Of a stretch of 64,000 nt of DNA, positions 37,901 to 45,192 are shown piece by piece. Position 1 is the stretch's first letter. Every line of letters begins with the position of its first letter. Made by a program: the position numbers and the translations under genes. This stretch comes from Durusdinium trenchii (Eukaryota; Sar; Dinophyceae; Suessiales; Symbiodiniaceae). The stretch spans positions 494,556 to 558,555 of the forward strand of contig CAXAMN010026362.1 of the NCBI GenBank assembly GCA_963970005.1, read 5' to 3'. The notes below the pieces were generated by a model. The model saw nothing but the letters and a program-made list of their open reading frames with translations. It was not told where the DNA came from and ran no database searches.

Positions 37901-38249
37901 GGGCATCGCTAGTAGGAACAAGAAGCTACTACGGGCTCCTGGAGGTTCGTTTCCGTTTCTCTGGTAGCATCCCCAGGGTAGTGTAGGATGTTTTCCTTCA
38001 GGTGGAAAAAAGCATCCGCCGTGGGCTTCGGCTTACCAATGATGCTCAATGATGGCCAAGATAAGTGCCTCATTGCATTGCCCAGGCCCGGCAAACCTGT
38101 AGCTTCTTCAGGATCTTCCACCAAAAGACTCTACTGAACACCTTCGAACTCTTCCAGGGAACTTCCAGGACATCGATTCGGCATCGATCGATGCATCCGG
38201 TCCTCGCGACGTCCAAGACGACGTCCTTCCAGCGCTGGAAGCGGAGCTC
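25917..38249 (-). CDS. SIR2-like (sirtuin family) gene fragment, interrupted by a LINE
   Basis: Minus-strand exons 38203-38249, 37778-37839, 37498-37569 and one starting at 26110 join in phase. The joined reading contains RWKDVVLDVA, then RLVILEIGCGGRVPTVR, then QLKKYADV-T-VARINPDFPLP. A (V/L)EIGxG-x2-VPTVR segment followed downstream by a RINP turn is, as I know it, characteristic of one group of SIR2-family NAD-dependent deacylases. The catalytic N-terminal half was not found. Donors are GA (38202), GA (37777) and GC (37497). The last intron (26111-37497) contains the whole non-LTR retrotransposon; without it and one copy of its duplication the intron would be about 514 nt. The final exon frame stays open to a stop at 25917 but may splice earlier. 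A possible upstream exon at about 38265-38330 does not join cleanly, so a pseudogene is possible. Confidence 0.42.
26383..26515. repeat. Family B repeat array beside the LINE insertion
   Basis: Six units of the TAGGTTGGAGGCCATCGC type, ending 14 bp before the LINE target-site duplication and within the same host intron. Confidence 0.88.
26529..26544. repeat. LINE target-site duplication, left copy
   Basis: ATTAGGGGGGTTATTA, identical over 16 bp to 37402-37417. Confidence 0.93.
26635..31803 (-). CDS. LINE endonuclease-reverse transcriptase-RNase H ORF
   Basis: About 1,722 residues. The first ~70 are hydrophobic. Next comes an APE-type endonuclease/exonuclease/phosphatase domain: CTANIGS, LQETRIG (catalytic Glu, near 31210), ICGDFQLNP (near 30810) and a terminal QHRPIRA (near 30560). 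It would nick target DNA to prime reverse transcription. The RT domain has PGLDGWRTQE, KLDKSKCFDRI, GVAQGCSFS and the catalytic FIDDAYLW (near 28970). A C-x2-C-x8-H-x4-C knuckle follows (CRLCDAPKESWEHLVHEC, near 27980). The RNase H domain has WTDGS (near 27765), TTELFAIVRA, IRSDCLSV and a NRRADCSAKDEA end. The annotated first codon is TTG and the first ATG lies 35 codons in, at 31696-31698. The frame is open right back to the TGA of the preceding ORF and in the same frame, so expression by readthrough is possible. Confidence 0.93.
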   Translation of the reverse strand: MPRFFGSSLCFLLCLPWPLPFLLWLIAIFWPTALIMAFCLGHLLYRLSDVWTFVQRVWPWSFTLSLSLDLGSHCLAEHSFRFSVCWISWILWISWYLRVTWARPLHFAQARWGMILYVSGPPIYYVHMLSWGNESSMHRVPYGPLAPGTTCQFDATRGYPGEGPGSDPKQLTVCTANIGSLKTNTFWFSTNDDILCLQETRIGKNNINSSRKDVESKGKSLFPGELLPGILQTNGVLKSGSGGTAILASQHTTSPFDQQSCETYRCLFATKRVVAVWVQVNTHTKMLVFSVYARTAASKFPEVHAENDQLFHNILECASQFGPIPIVICGDFQLNPMHYKSLSVAINNHSWFDPLCSADSNGDLYRPLTYSLDGLFSGPGDHCTSIDAILCNHVAFSALREIEVLPLKVQHRPIRATFCWESIRQVGHTLVRPAPFDLSQCTSPDQDDPLCPCHENATRVWTDHFHSSFDRSQSVDEQWAVANQYMIQVLLTNGARWDKGPHTWGNPPKFKETRISPGQTHFGDALSFRLKRISKALNLVREIYIRLTRPIKSFEDATTLSKSIRRASVWLKNWNCPHVWQTDTLPQVCQVFLCLQWMNDFLLSATREARKKRIQSWKDRIRASIAADKKYVFKHLKTKAMEEPPNLITDSAGNILYQPLDALEEFNNQWDQIFGTNVLHEDPHLILRVVWPYVADFAQEASVPKISAFDLHQQIKRRKPDAAPGLDGWRTQELQILPWFAFVPIATIFNQIENNLSDLPQVLTIAKQMVLNKNGDPSPMQKRLITLLPVLLLGYTGLRFRQLQAWQSYVIPSNLCGGIRGRTMSSVHTTLRLDLDTAKSHGNTLVGLKLDKSKCFDRIIPSIAGALMMGFGAPRGVVHFFIQMYTNLKRHLALRGWISPLATTASNGVAQGCSFSLIAVNLIMAVWAIFMNLIPQVTAKAFIDDAYLWASICNLDNLLQAYTATNFWDSMVGQTSNPAKCQLWVSDMKSKSKAHSSFPNIPVADTIDVLGIKIYTHSSKSYDFDKKKTGKIIDDIRNIDALPIPTQAKLTLICSKVVPQVTYGAAITKIPQHVIWKTQNEIVNVLWANRPHWRSRMLVLGLLGQPHRCEPRMARAYNAILDFVRFLHQHSSFIAVCRALQASTPWPAESLLWQLQHCLGVLGLKLVDDLSVSFRGSEPIPLYALNHKDFAKPLQYFAQQKCYTEAVSNNRKDIVKCHGILDPDLSSLFLRKSKLHFDSPFPIKAFFDSVRVGCQLTNDRLFRAGLVDSPKCRLCDAPKESWEHLVHECTGVSSALPRPADHEFGANFAQFGLYAHPREVVTQRLRVSSTGETSQLFDPQYRDIVWTDGSVQWNTYFWLASGAYAIVAENAEVLECGPVRHWELCAYTTELFAIVRAIKRATRRLLIRSDCLSVVEQFQDLLTFVEVPNHWAHRPWWNEILEIVQVRRRQHSHPVIVEWIPSHVLEDVPVHLVTESLAQQHGSTYLDVVNNRRADCSAKDEAVKCSAIHPQDQRMLENAILHRQEWLVIVSHTLEVHKPVQPAAVAQPVVDNPASCLYRFPLWPWNAVAENYAWKPKIPKFLPVPHKWPHELEDWKYFREFFMQLHWRIDDKFSVSVVELACIFWWRGFKHSQLEASISLYMHLITTFRAMLKHLQPSDLCQPFPCGVDAKRNKSCGRELPKGIFHGVDVLMSDDERFRLIHIFDEGAGRALSSWDGLLPVQ
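31864..33978 (-). CDS. LINE middle ORF with C-terminal coiled coil
   Basis: Open in one frame from after tandem TGA stops near 33979 to a TGA at 31864-31866. The first 230 nt overlap the end of the methyltransferase ORF in the -1 frame. No ATG opens the frame early; 33898-33900 is GTG. The N-terminal part has a Cys pair and GMCGWSLVKRVFDRF, resembling MCGWTLLRRW in the methyltransferase ORF. The C-terminal 60 residues are basic and then form a heptad-rich segment (IDALEKKFDVLEKKQDNFEH), as in LINE ORF1 proteins that trimerise on RNA. I infer an RNA-binding role. The middle ~400 residues match nothing I recognise. The stop context is TGC TGA ACA, and the RT ORF continues in the same frame. Confidence 0.75.
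33744..37241 (-). CDS. LINE-encoded C5-cytosine DNA methyltransferase ORF
   Basis: 1,165 residues from the ATG at 37239-37241 (MAAFAWGPS). C5-methyltransferase motifs appear in order: motif I MFAGGYGGWAQA (~137), motif IV ISPPCISWSLGG with the catalytic Cys at ~231, motif VI MFECADA with Glu ~269, motif VIII HHRNRWFSVWV, motif IX-like DPVRFIALFGT and motif X QQIGNAVSVPQAL (~467). All catalytic and cofactor motifs look intact. The ~660-residue C-terminal part holds LVDNHWSGVEV (~896) and FNMCGWTLL (~955), the His-Trp and Cys-Gly pattern of a Ulp1-like cysteine protease, stated as inference. Retrotransposon-encoded DNMTs have been reported from dinoflagellates; such an enzyme could methylate the element's own cDNA. 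It is followed, with overlap in the -1 frame, by the middle ORF. Confidence 0.88.
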   Translation of the reverse strand: MAAFAWGPSLRDPDLDRKLQGVFDKFGEDTYAWDIGSRKVVAVEIISISRDWIDGFLCRFLPRVGLDWLQEDRKTAKIRISGLDHRYPLLCGGERILCAGIVKTADVGMTTLEFHPGVSVVHVPTMAPELHWAICHMFAGGYGGWAQAAEWLQDSNAGFVIDRQVFIDWEPHVTRTCSLNHGTNIDKAPLVPSADFAIKRKIIVEAAIADMTALHAIRMPFNMLATISPPCISWSLGGKGGGFDSIHGMALVDAIELLFASQPNAAMFECADAIKSHHHFPVFGALMNHLGYKQVWEQIIPYHLLANHHRNRWFSVWVRHDVQATAVDNLFRLMVPPIIPWNDSRYHFSLPQQVMQQLRLSPEHMRTYGDLQLLPPAKRSRVQSAESTLQVVRARIPSPSDPLATLCSSYTQQHCLDRNHLERRGIFASITEDNNQFVFLDPVRFIALFGTVTNLAFPLDVAKAFQQIGNAVSVPQALLCFLVTLASTTSLQIPIQETLRKCWLSRIHADTTVLEVTADHVWIRNIVQFVHSLPKPIFHVLAPNAQVIFLDEKFPIEIGAHMSFRELAAMLFRLQFHQMMQIRVEHVSLHPTPVGLALPFIEQTQEFELYLGGYQLCTVQAWDGCSSHVGPSPVIPTPRADQLCPQVTQALCKPLSIEELRFMQVIEALENLNCITLAPSSTFIIWAERNMWAFTPFDGHESQFPARLRTAFEVLIPPAKIVIISLHQNFRWRQGIKGFIVKNSDTMHHAGKCVLQESPNPDGTSAFVVTEARESWPSGTLHNGLPIQVPCQPQDGDIFLVPPQCIRAGGVHDICKKRQVLLPGAMFADRCEFACNTEGWLATDEAWFHIASLNWMTPNIAFLDPVFWDSRVNHLTLSDGTSLGFPNNTISILPVLVDNHWSGVEVMRLADVIQIVFVQVPVELQSRLQTILAGIFDVVPSKLNVTETWPEQHFNMCGWTLLRRWSTLISDEEWQIPVDLSQITPTKLQSLQLAIEASQEDWRAIGIDHNFLRFATQLRTKFLAHLARTTTNLSSAVAQPLSTNVHSLAVNPKTRATTMTAFSGETPHFLFDYLNRRLEDFRCEPTWAASDEIDHALDVARIYASHTLIVTPLLWDPQSASCKSITGAQTPLVGFTEFIAPLRVCSVTFFFMANLSLCFLPTACH
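37402..37417. repeat. LINE target-site duplication, right copy
   Basis: ATTAGGGGGGTTATTA, identical to 26529-26544. On the minus strand the element 5' end starts immediately below it. Confidence 0.93.
37900..37945. repeat. Family A repeats in a SIR2-like intron
   Basis: GCATCGCTAGTAGGAACAAG and AAGCTACTACGGGCTCCTGG modules, inside the inferred intron 37840-38202. That intron's two boundaries share the direct repeat AGGACC. Confidence 0.78.
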
Positions 38250-39909
38250 CTGCCGCCCCGCGGGGGCTCAACGCGCGCGGAGTCGGCGGAGCTACGTGGG
38301 TCGTGGTGGAACATCGTGCGTCGCTGGACGAATGAGGCTCCATCGCCAGCGTCCCAAAGTCTCGCACCTGCTCCATGTCACTGACCATGTGCGTGTCGTT
38401 GAACCTCGTGGCTTTTTTTCGGGGTAGAGGACGCGAACCGAACGGAGCAAAGACGGGCATCGCGACACGAACGGAACAAGGACGCTACGAAGGGGGGCTC
38501 CTGGCCTCGCTAGGGAACGGGGCGATCGGACGCTGTTTTTCGGAGTTCCAAACATCCGAACCCATTTGGGATGGATCTCATGAAAGCGGCTGCAACACTC
38601 GATGCGGCGCCAAAAAAGGATGCTTTCTGCGACATTTAACACTGCTATGTCTAACCATGGTTTAACAGGTCCATCACCAGGTCTTTGACACATCTTGGAG
38701 TGCTTCCGATTCTGGTCTATAAAACCTGAAGACTTCAACAAAGAAACACGTCCTGCAGGCCATGCTCTCCGTTTCTCCCGCTTTCCATGCTCTACTTTTC
38801 TTGGGATCTGATGAAACAATGGAGCCCTATTTAAACTTTCACATCTGAATTCAGATCAAAGGACTTCTAACAAAATGACACTTCTCCCAACTCATTCTCG
38901 GAGTCAGCTTTCACCACGAAATCCTCCCAGTTCCTCATCTCTGGGACTGGGACATCAGCACATGAGGCCGTGCCAGTGACTTACACCATGGGCAAATGGG
39001 CCTCGAGCTTTACTGATGCGATCCGAACCGATGCGGTTTCGAAGAGAATGGGATCAAAGGTGGGTAACCCCCCAAAGACGGAAGAAGGTACCAGCTCAAC
39101 CCTGGCCGATGACCCGAGCCGGTCGAAGCGCAACGAGACGAAGACGAAAGAGACGCAACGAGGCTCGACGCGACGGTCCCTGAGGCGTCCCGCCAATTCT
39201 CATCCTTTCGCTTGAACGAATGCTCCACCTGTGTTTTCACCTCCAAACAAAAGGACAGCTAGAAAGATGAAGATCTCTTTCTTGCGAGATAGGAAGGTCT
39301 TCACTGTTCCAAGCAAAAAACACGCTTCGTCTGGCAGCCTTGCACTGTTGTTGAGTTCTGTTCGCGCTGAGCTTTGGAGATTGGAACCCAACTACTTCGC
39401 CCTCCGGCCAGAACTGAGCTGAGCAATATCAAGCCTAGATCTGGTAGTAGCGCGCAAAAACACACCATGAAAAAAGAACGACTACAAAGGTGAACCAAGA
39501 TTCTGCTATCCTTCCCTATGGAAAAACATGTCTATACCAGTGGTCAGTGCTGCGTCACGACTTCTGATTCTGGTCGTTTTCTCTGTCAAGTCCATGGTGG
39601 TCAGTGCTGTTGAACCTCACACCGGTCACAGGCCGGAGGACACACGTTTCCCGGAAAACCGAGCTAAGAGCTAGCGATGTTGGCCACTCTGTTTTCAGAG
39701 GCCAAGAATATTCGGCCAAGTGCAGTGCACACCCCAAAAGATCTGAGTGGAGGCTGTCCAAAAGGCAAAATCCATGAGACTTGAGTTTGCACATGTTTGC
39801 TCTGTTGGGTTGGCACTCTCTGTCCAGCACTTGGTACTACCAGGCACACAGGTACCTCTGCCCTCTTGGCCCGTGAAGTCACTCTTCTTGGGTCAACATC
39901 TCGGGCTTG

Positions 39910-40010
39910 GTGTGGAGGCCATCGCTATAGTAGGTTGGAGGCCATCGCTATTAGATTGGAAGCCATCGTCAGTCGGTTGGAGGCCATCGCTCCTAGGGTG
40001 GCCTCCTTTT
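39910..40010. repeat. Family B repeat array
   Basis: Four units with GTTGGAGGCCATCGCTATTA and TCAGTCGGTTGGAGGCC variants. Confidence 0.85.
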
Positions 40011-41824
40011 CACCTCTGGCACAATCAGCACGCATGTTTGCCATGTCATGACATCGGGCCGTCCACTTGTTTCTATCCGCCTTCTAGGCATCCAATTCTC
40101 TAGCAATTGACAAGCCCTGCTCATAAATCTCCTCTGCGTGGAGAACTCCACAAGGCTTTGGGCCATGAAGATTATTGAGCACATCTCACAGAGATGGTGT
40201 CCCGATTTGCAACACAGCACATGGTGTATCAAGCTCTACCCCTTGTATCAACAACTGCAGGGTTTGCCAAAGAATCTAGGAACCAAATCATTAGAAGCGT
40301 GAACTATCCTGCGTCCTTACTGGGAGCAAACTAGTCGCCCTTACTTAAGTAGGCACCTACTTAATCAAGTAAACAGGCAGGGGCCACGGGCTAAAAACTG
40401 AAAAAATAACAACCTATCAAACTATCTCAAGTCTGCCTTCCATGGCCGTAAACAATCATGCCAGTTTGACCGGAATCTCTCCAGGACACCATCTCTTTGG
40501 GACGGACATACCTGGTGCTGCGGATCTGCCTCAACTGACGTGGCTCCGCTGACTTGACGTCTCGAGGCCTGTGCAGATCACGGTCCCCCACAGTGCAAGG
40601 AAGACAGTATCGTCCCGTTCGGTTCGCGTCCGATCGCTCCGTTCGTAGCGATGCCCGAAATGCTCCGAACGTAGCGTCCGATCGCTCCTAGATCATCTTC
40701 AACTTGTTTGGTTGTGTCCTTGTAGAAACACACCACGATTCTTTGTGTTTCGATGAAAGCACCAATGGCCAAAGCCCTAGGGGGTACCCACCGATGTGTT
40801 TCGGATGAATGGCAATCGTTGAAACCATCGAAGAGCACGACAAAGCTCTTCGATCCCCAGGGGAGACCTCGACTGGGTGTGTCTTCGGCAGTCGACCTCC
40901 CAGCGAACCTCTGGGGAACGACATGGGTTGGGAGGTGCCCTAGGTTGGTAGATTCCTTTCATTCCCAAGGGCCCGGCCTTGCCATCGAACAACAGAAGAA
41001 CCCGTTTGACCGAGTGTCTTTGTTCCGCAGTGGTGCAGCCAGGCTCCGTCTCAGTCCAACGTCCCAGACTTGATTCATCCCACTCAGCCGACGTATCAAC
41101 ATCAAGCTCAACAGTCTTGAACATCGAATTATCCGCGAAGCTTCGTAGAAAGAAACACGTGCTTCATCGATTTTCTTCATGTACATCTGTACATGTTCGA
41201 CCTACTAAACAGAGGTCTCGGTTGCGCCATTCGCTGCAAACGCACCCACTACTGGCACCAGTTCAGTGGTGCTGGACGACCGATGAAGTCGACGAAAAGC
41301 ACCGCTCTTTTCAACAGAGTCCCTGTGATTTCACCGTGGGTGCCCAGAAATCATGCTATGACATGTATACCTGTATACCTTTCTCCTCGACTTTGTACCG
41401 TGGCGAACGGCAAATTCATGGATTTCCAGGGAGTGTAAACCGTTGAACGCCGCCTGTGTTCGGTGGTTCTTTTTCGCCCAGGAAGTCACCCCGGCCTCGC
41501 GCGGCAGTGGCTCCTGAAGCGATGCCAGGAGCGGGAGTGGTTCCCACACCATGACGGCGGTAAAAGCTGTTTGTTTTTGTTTTTCTTTAATTTTTCCCCG
41601 TGGGTTTACACAGTGGCAGCATTGAACAAATAGATCATCGATCAAACCATCTCATCATCTGGACACTGTGGGTTTTCAGTCTTTCGCACCAAACGAACCG
41701 CCGGAAGATCTGTCGGAAGCTGCTGGTCCCCCCCGACGCGATGCCACGCTCGCTCCCGTCCTTTCGTCATGCGATCCTGAGACGTTTCGTCTCGGACGAG
41801 ATCGACAGAAGGAGTGAACCCGTA

Positions 41825-41930
41825 GCGTCCGATCGCTCCGGTCATAGCGATGCCAGGAGCCCCGTTCGGCCCGTTCGTAGCGTCCTTGTTCCTAGAAGTA
41901 AGGCCAGGAGCCCCGTTCATAGCGAAGCAG
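41825..41930. repeat. Family A repeats
   Basis: TAGCGTCCGATCGCTCCGG, TAGCGATGCCAGGAGCCCCG and TTCCTAGAAGTAAGGCCAGG modules. Confidence 0.8.
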
Positions 41931-43441
41931 TGAGCTGATTTCGGAGGGGAGCTGGGACGAAACCAATTCCCCCAGCTTCGGGTCTTCTACGACGCTCGTC
42001 ACGGACGGAACATCGTGACATCCCACGGATCCCTCCTTCTCGATTTCTGCGCAAGGGGGGGGGTGTAGGTCCTGATGCTCATCTCTATATCGTTGCACAA
42101 AACCAAGGATTGGATGGAGGTTGGAGGCCATCGCTAGTAGGTTAAGAGAGGTCCTGATATAGTTCACCATGGGTCACCATCCAGTTCACCTCGATCCGAT
42201 GCTCATCCGATCCTACCGACGCTCCAGACCGGTCCACTTGGAGGATGGAGTGTCCATCACTGGTGGCCGATCTGAAGTCGTGTTAGCGTTACGGCGTTTG
42301 TGTGAAACTGCAGAAGGCTAACACGGACGCTCACGATCTCAACAGCCTTCTGCAAGGCTTGAGGCCTTCTGTTCTAACGATCTCAACCTTCTCAACGGCC
42401 TTGTTAAGAAAGACGACGCGGCCGATCTCAACGGCTGACCAAACGGCTCTGAACATTCCAACTCTTCCTGCTATGTCCTTCCTCAGGTGAACCACCGGGC
42501 GCCCAGTACGTTCAACGGATTACGTCCCAAACCCAGGAGTTTCGTTCGTAGCGTCCGATCGCTCCGGACTCGTAGCGATGCCCGAAATGCTCCTGGCCTG
42601 GTAGATGCTCTTGTAGAATTCTCCCGCGCGATAGGAGGAGCGGACCATTGGCCCAGAGGCCACATGGAGTCCCAGAGCCTCGTCGTCGGCCCCCCGTGAC
42701 CGGGGTGCATCGGTGTTTTCGGGTCTAGGGGTGCTAGACCAAGGTGTGGGGAGAAACCACCTGACATGTGTGGGGAGAACGTGTTCGCTGTCTCTCCAAG
42801 GCATTGGAAAAGAAAATGGTTCGAGTGATGCATCAAGCACCATTCAACACCAAAGATGGAAACAACAGCCTGAAGAAAAAACACATGGCAAGTGTGCCCC
42901 ACAGACTGCAAAGCATCATGCTGAAACGCCCTTTTTCCTCTGCCCGACTCACCTTCAAAGCTAAAGAAAGACGCTATGATGCAGGCCAAGTTGCCCTGTG
43001 TTCTAAAGAGCAGCATGTTTCTCACTCCACTGAAATATCAGTTGTGAATCCAATTGCTTCGCGCCAAGACAGCAGGATCTGCAAACGTATCATGGACATC
43101 TTCTTTTGCCCCACTGTTACCTTTCTAGAGAGGGCTGACCGCAAGCGAAATGGAGCTACGTGACACGTGGTTTCTCTCAGACGCTGCGTTCATGCCTGGA
43201 TGGGGCTACGCGGGGCTGCGTTTCGGTCTCGGTACTCTGGGACTGGAGTCCGGCAAAAAGTAAACACACATCATAACAAATCATTGCTTCCTTTGCTTAG
43301 AATTGTTGCTGTTGTTGTCGGATGATGCTTACAATTTTCTTTCTCTAAATATCTATCACAAACTCTTTTTTCCTTCCTTTCATTCTTTGGAGCGTTTTCT
43401 ACTTTTTCTTGAAAGACCACTCTCTTCCGGTCCTCTAAATG

Positions 43442-43446
43442 TCTAT
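43442..43446. repeat. Copia target-site duplication, left copy
   Basis: TCTAT immediately outside the left LTR, matching 60874-60878 outside the right LTR. Confidence 0.9.
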
Positions 43447-43606
43447 TGCGAACGGATGGAAAGGTGTGCCCTGGCCCCGTTCTAGCCCTTAGTTCAACAT
43501 GAAGCTCGCGCGCTAAAGCTCTTTTTTACCTGGTTGGGCACTTGAGCCAAAAGTATATGGCATGTACCTGTATAGCGACTATACTGGGACCCCATCCCTA
43601 TTGACA
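43447..43606 (-). repeat. LTR (3' LTR of the copia element)
   Basis: 160 bp, TG...CA termini, base-for-base identical to 60714-60873. Read on the minus strand this is the 3' LTR. It contains TTTTGGCTCAAG (reverse complement at 43541-43552), the 3' end of the dinoflagellate spliced leader. Confidence 0.95.
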
Positions 43607-43617
43607 CCCCCCACATC
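43607..43617 (-). other. Polypurine tract
   Basis: On the minus strand GGATGTGGGGGG sits directly against the TG of the 3' LTR, the position where plus-strand DNA synthesis is primed in LTR retrotransposons. Confidence 0.75.
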
Positions 43618-44078
43618 CGTACTTCGACGGGGAAGGGAGATGAGTGGATGTAAAAAACCGGAGAACGAATCGTGTTCTCAAAAGTGTATTGGAGGTCAAC
43701 CAGTATGTCCTATTGAATCGAATTAGCAAAAGATCTTGCATTCGCTTGAAAGTTGGATCAAACAGGTAATGGAGCTACAAACGGAAAACGTGCATCTACC
43801 TATGGTATCATGCGATTACCAACGGTGTGAAACACAATCCTCTCTCACTCCCATGATGCCAAAACGGTCATCATGAATTACCCAAGATCCCTCAGCACTT
43901 GAAGTACCGGAAGTGGCATGTCGGTATGACCCCAATGCTCAACCATTCGTGAGTTGTCGCATGTAGTCAGCGCCGACAAAGCCACTGTAGTCCTTGATGA
44001 GCTCAACGTTCCTTGGGTTTCCCGCTCGGATCTGCTCCTCGAAGGACCTCAATTTCTGTGCTTGAATAGCGGATACCT

Positions 44079-45143
44079 CTATGCCATAATAGCGGCATGC
44101 AACGAGGATCTCCTTCGTGACATTCTTCCTCTCCGATTTGATGGCGGGACTAATGTCGATGAATTTGTATGGAGCGGCACTTTCGTCATCTGGTTTCTGG
44201 TAGTAACTATACCGGCTCCGAAGGTCTTCCTGATCAAGCGTCTGATGAAATTTGAGATGAATGCCAGTTTCTCAATGATCTCATCCTGGGTCTCAGACTT
44301 TCGAGCCTTTGGATCACTCATGTTACGCCGAGTGCTGCCGACCTCTTTGAGGTACTTGTGGCTAAGCCCGCAGCGGATTGCAGTGATCATCATCGGGTGA
44401 ACAACGTGGGCGTGGAATTCATAGATCTGCCACGCTTCTGCTGCATACACGTCGTCGGTCCATCTGCTCATGCCTACGACCTCGGCTCTCTGGAGACGTC
44501 TTGGAAACCCAGTATCCGGATCATTCGGTACTATCGGCCATCTATTGTGCGGAGTGTCATGCCGCTGTCCATCGTCGAACATTCGCAGTACATCTTCACG
44601 ACTCTCAAAGCAGTTGATGTCGAACGTTGCGTTGGCCAAGCTCTTGATCAACTTCATCAACCTCAGATCAAATTGCTGTGTGACGGCAAAGTTGTGGTCG
44701 ATGGGGATCGCAGCTTCTTGCGGCAATTCGTCAATTGCGAAGGGGAAAGGCTGCGGAAGTTCATTCCCGTATCCATCTTGAGGGACCTCCCGATATTCGG
44801 GTTCGCCTTCAGCTTCGTCCGGTCGTTCCTTCAAAATGATAGGAACTTCCTCCTCTTCCTCTCCTTCGGATTCCTCGATCTCAATGACCTCTTCGGCTGT
44901 CTTGCGTGCGTTCTTGATGACTTCATCGATGTTTGCACCTGCAGCAGAAGTTGCTTCACCGGAAGAACTGGCTGGGACATCTTTCGGAGGCGACCGTTGA
45001 TTGCGGTCCCTTGTCTCCTTGGGTACCACATGCATGAGCTTCCCATTCGCGATCAAAACCGCTACGCAGTGCGGACATATCGTCAGTCGCACATCGACTT
45101 CACCAAGACAGTTAGGACACGGTCTTGAGTCATAGTCTTTCAT
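44079..45143 (-). CDS. Copia element second ORF with zinc ribbon
   Basis: 354 residues from the ATG at 45141-45143. The frame is open 15 codons further upstream and begins 5 nt before the polyprotein stop. It lies in the +1 frame relative to the polyprotein, so it could be reached by a +1 shift at the end of the polyprotein, by reinitiation, or from a separate RNA. Near the N terminus it has C-P-N-C-x12-C-P-H-C, a zinc-ribbon pattern. A low-complexity acidic segment (~75-120) and a helical C-terminal half ending in a basic RRGRMSRRRSS tail follow. The position after pol recalls an envelope or accessory ORF, but no signal peptide or membrane segment is evident, so an envelope role is not supported. 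Function unknown. Confidence 0.7.
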   Translation of the reverse strand: MKDYDSRPCPNCLGEVDVRLTICPHCVAVLIANGKLMHVVPKETRDRNQRSPPKDVPASSSGEATSAAGANIDEVIKNARKTAEEVIEIEESEGEEEEEVPIILKERPDEAEGEPEYREVPQDGYGNELPQPFPFAIDELPQEAAIPIDHNFAVTQQFDLRLMKLIKSLANATFDINCFESREDVLRMFDDGQRHDTPHNRWPIVPNDPDTGFPRRLQRAEVVGMSRWTDDVYAAEAWQIYEFHAHVVHPMMITAIRCGLSHKYLKEVGSTRRNMSDPKARKSETQDEIIEKLAFISNFIRRLIRKTFGAGIVTTRNQMTKVPLHTNSSTLVPPSNRRGRMSRRRSSLHAAIMA

Positions 45144-45192
45144 TGCTCGGCGGTACACGATCTCCTCAAAGATTTCCTGCCACTCGGTGCTA

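Larger units (their letters stand above)
38260..43440. other. Repeat-rich stretch without an assigned gene
   Basis: No domain was recognised. Repeat blocks lie at 38470-38510, 39910-40010 (B), 40615-40690 (A), 41825-41930 (A), 42115-42145 (B) and 42540-42605 (A). Short GC-rich open blocks exist, for example minus strand about 39000-39090, with an AG|GC end at LESEAH-like context; none could be joined to others. Confidence 0.45.

Noticed and set aside
43954..44400. Plus-strand ORFs antisense to the copia genes
   Set aside because: Shadow frames of the minus-strand ORFs with no motifs of their own.
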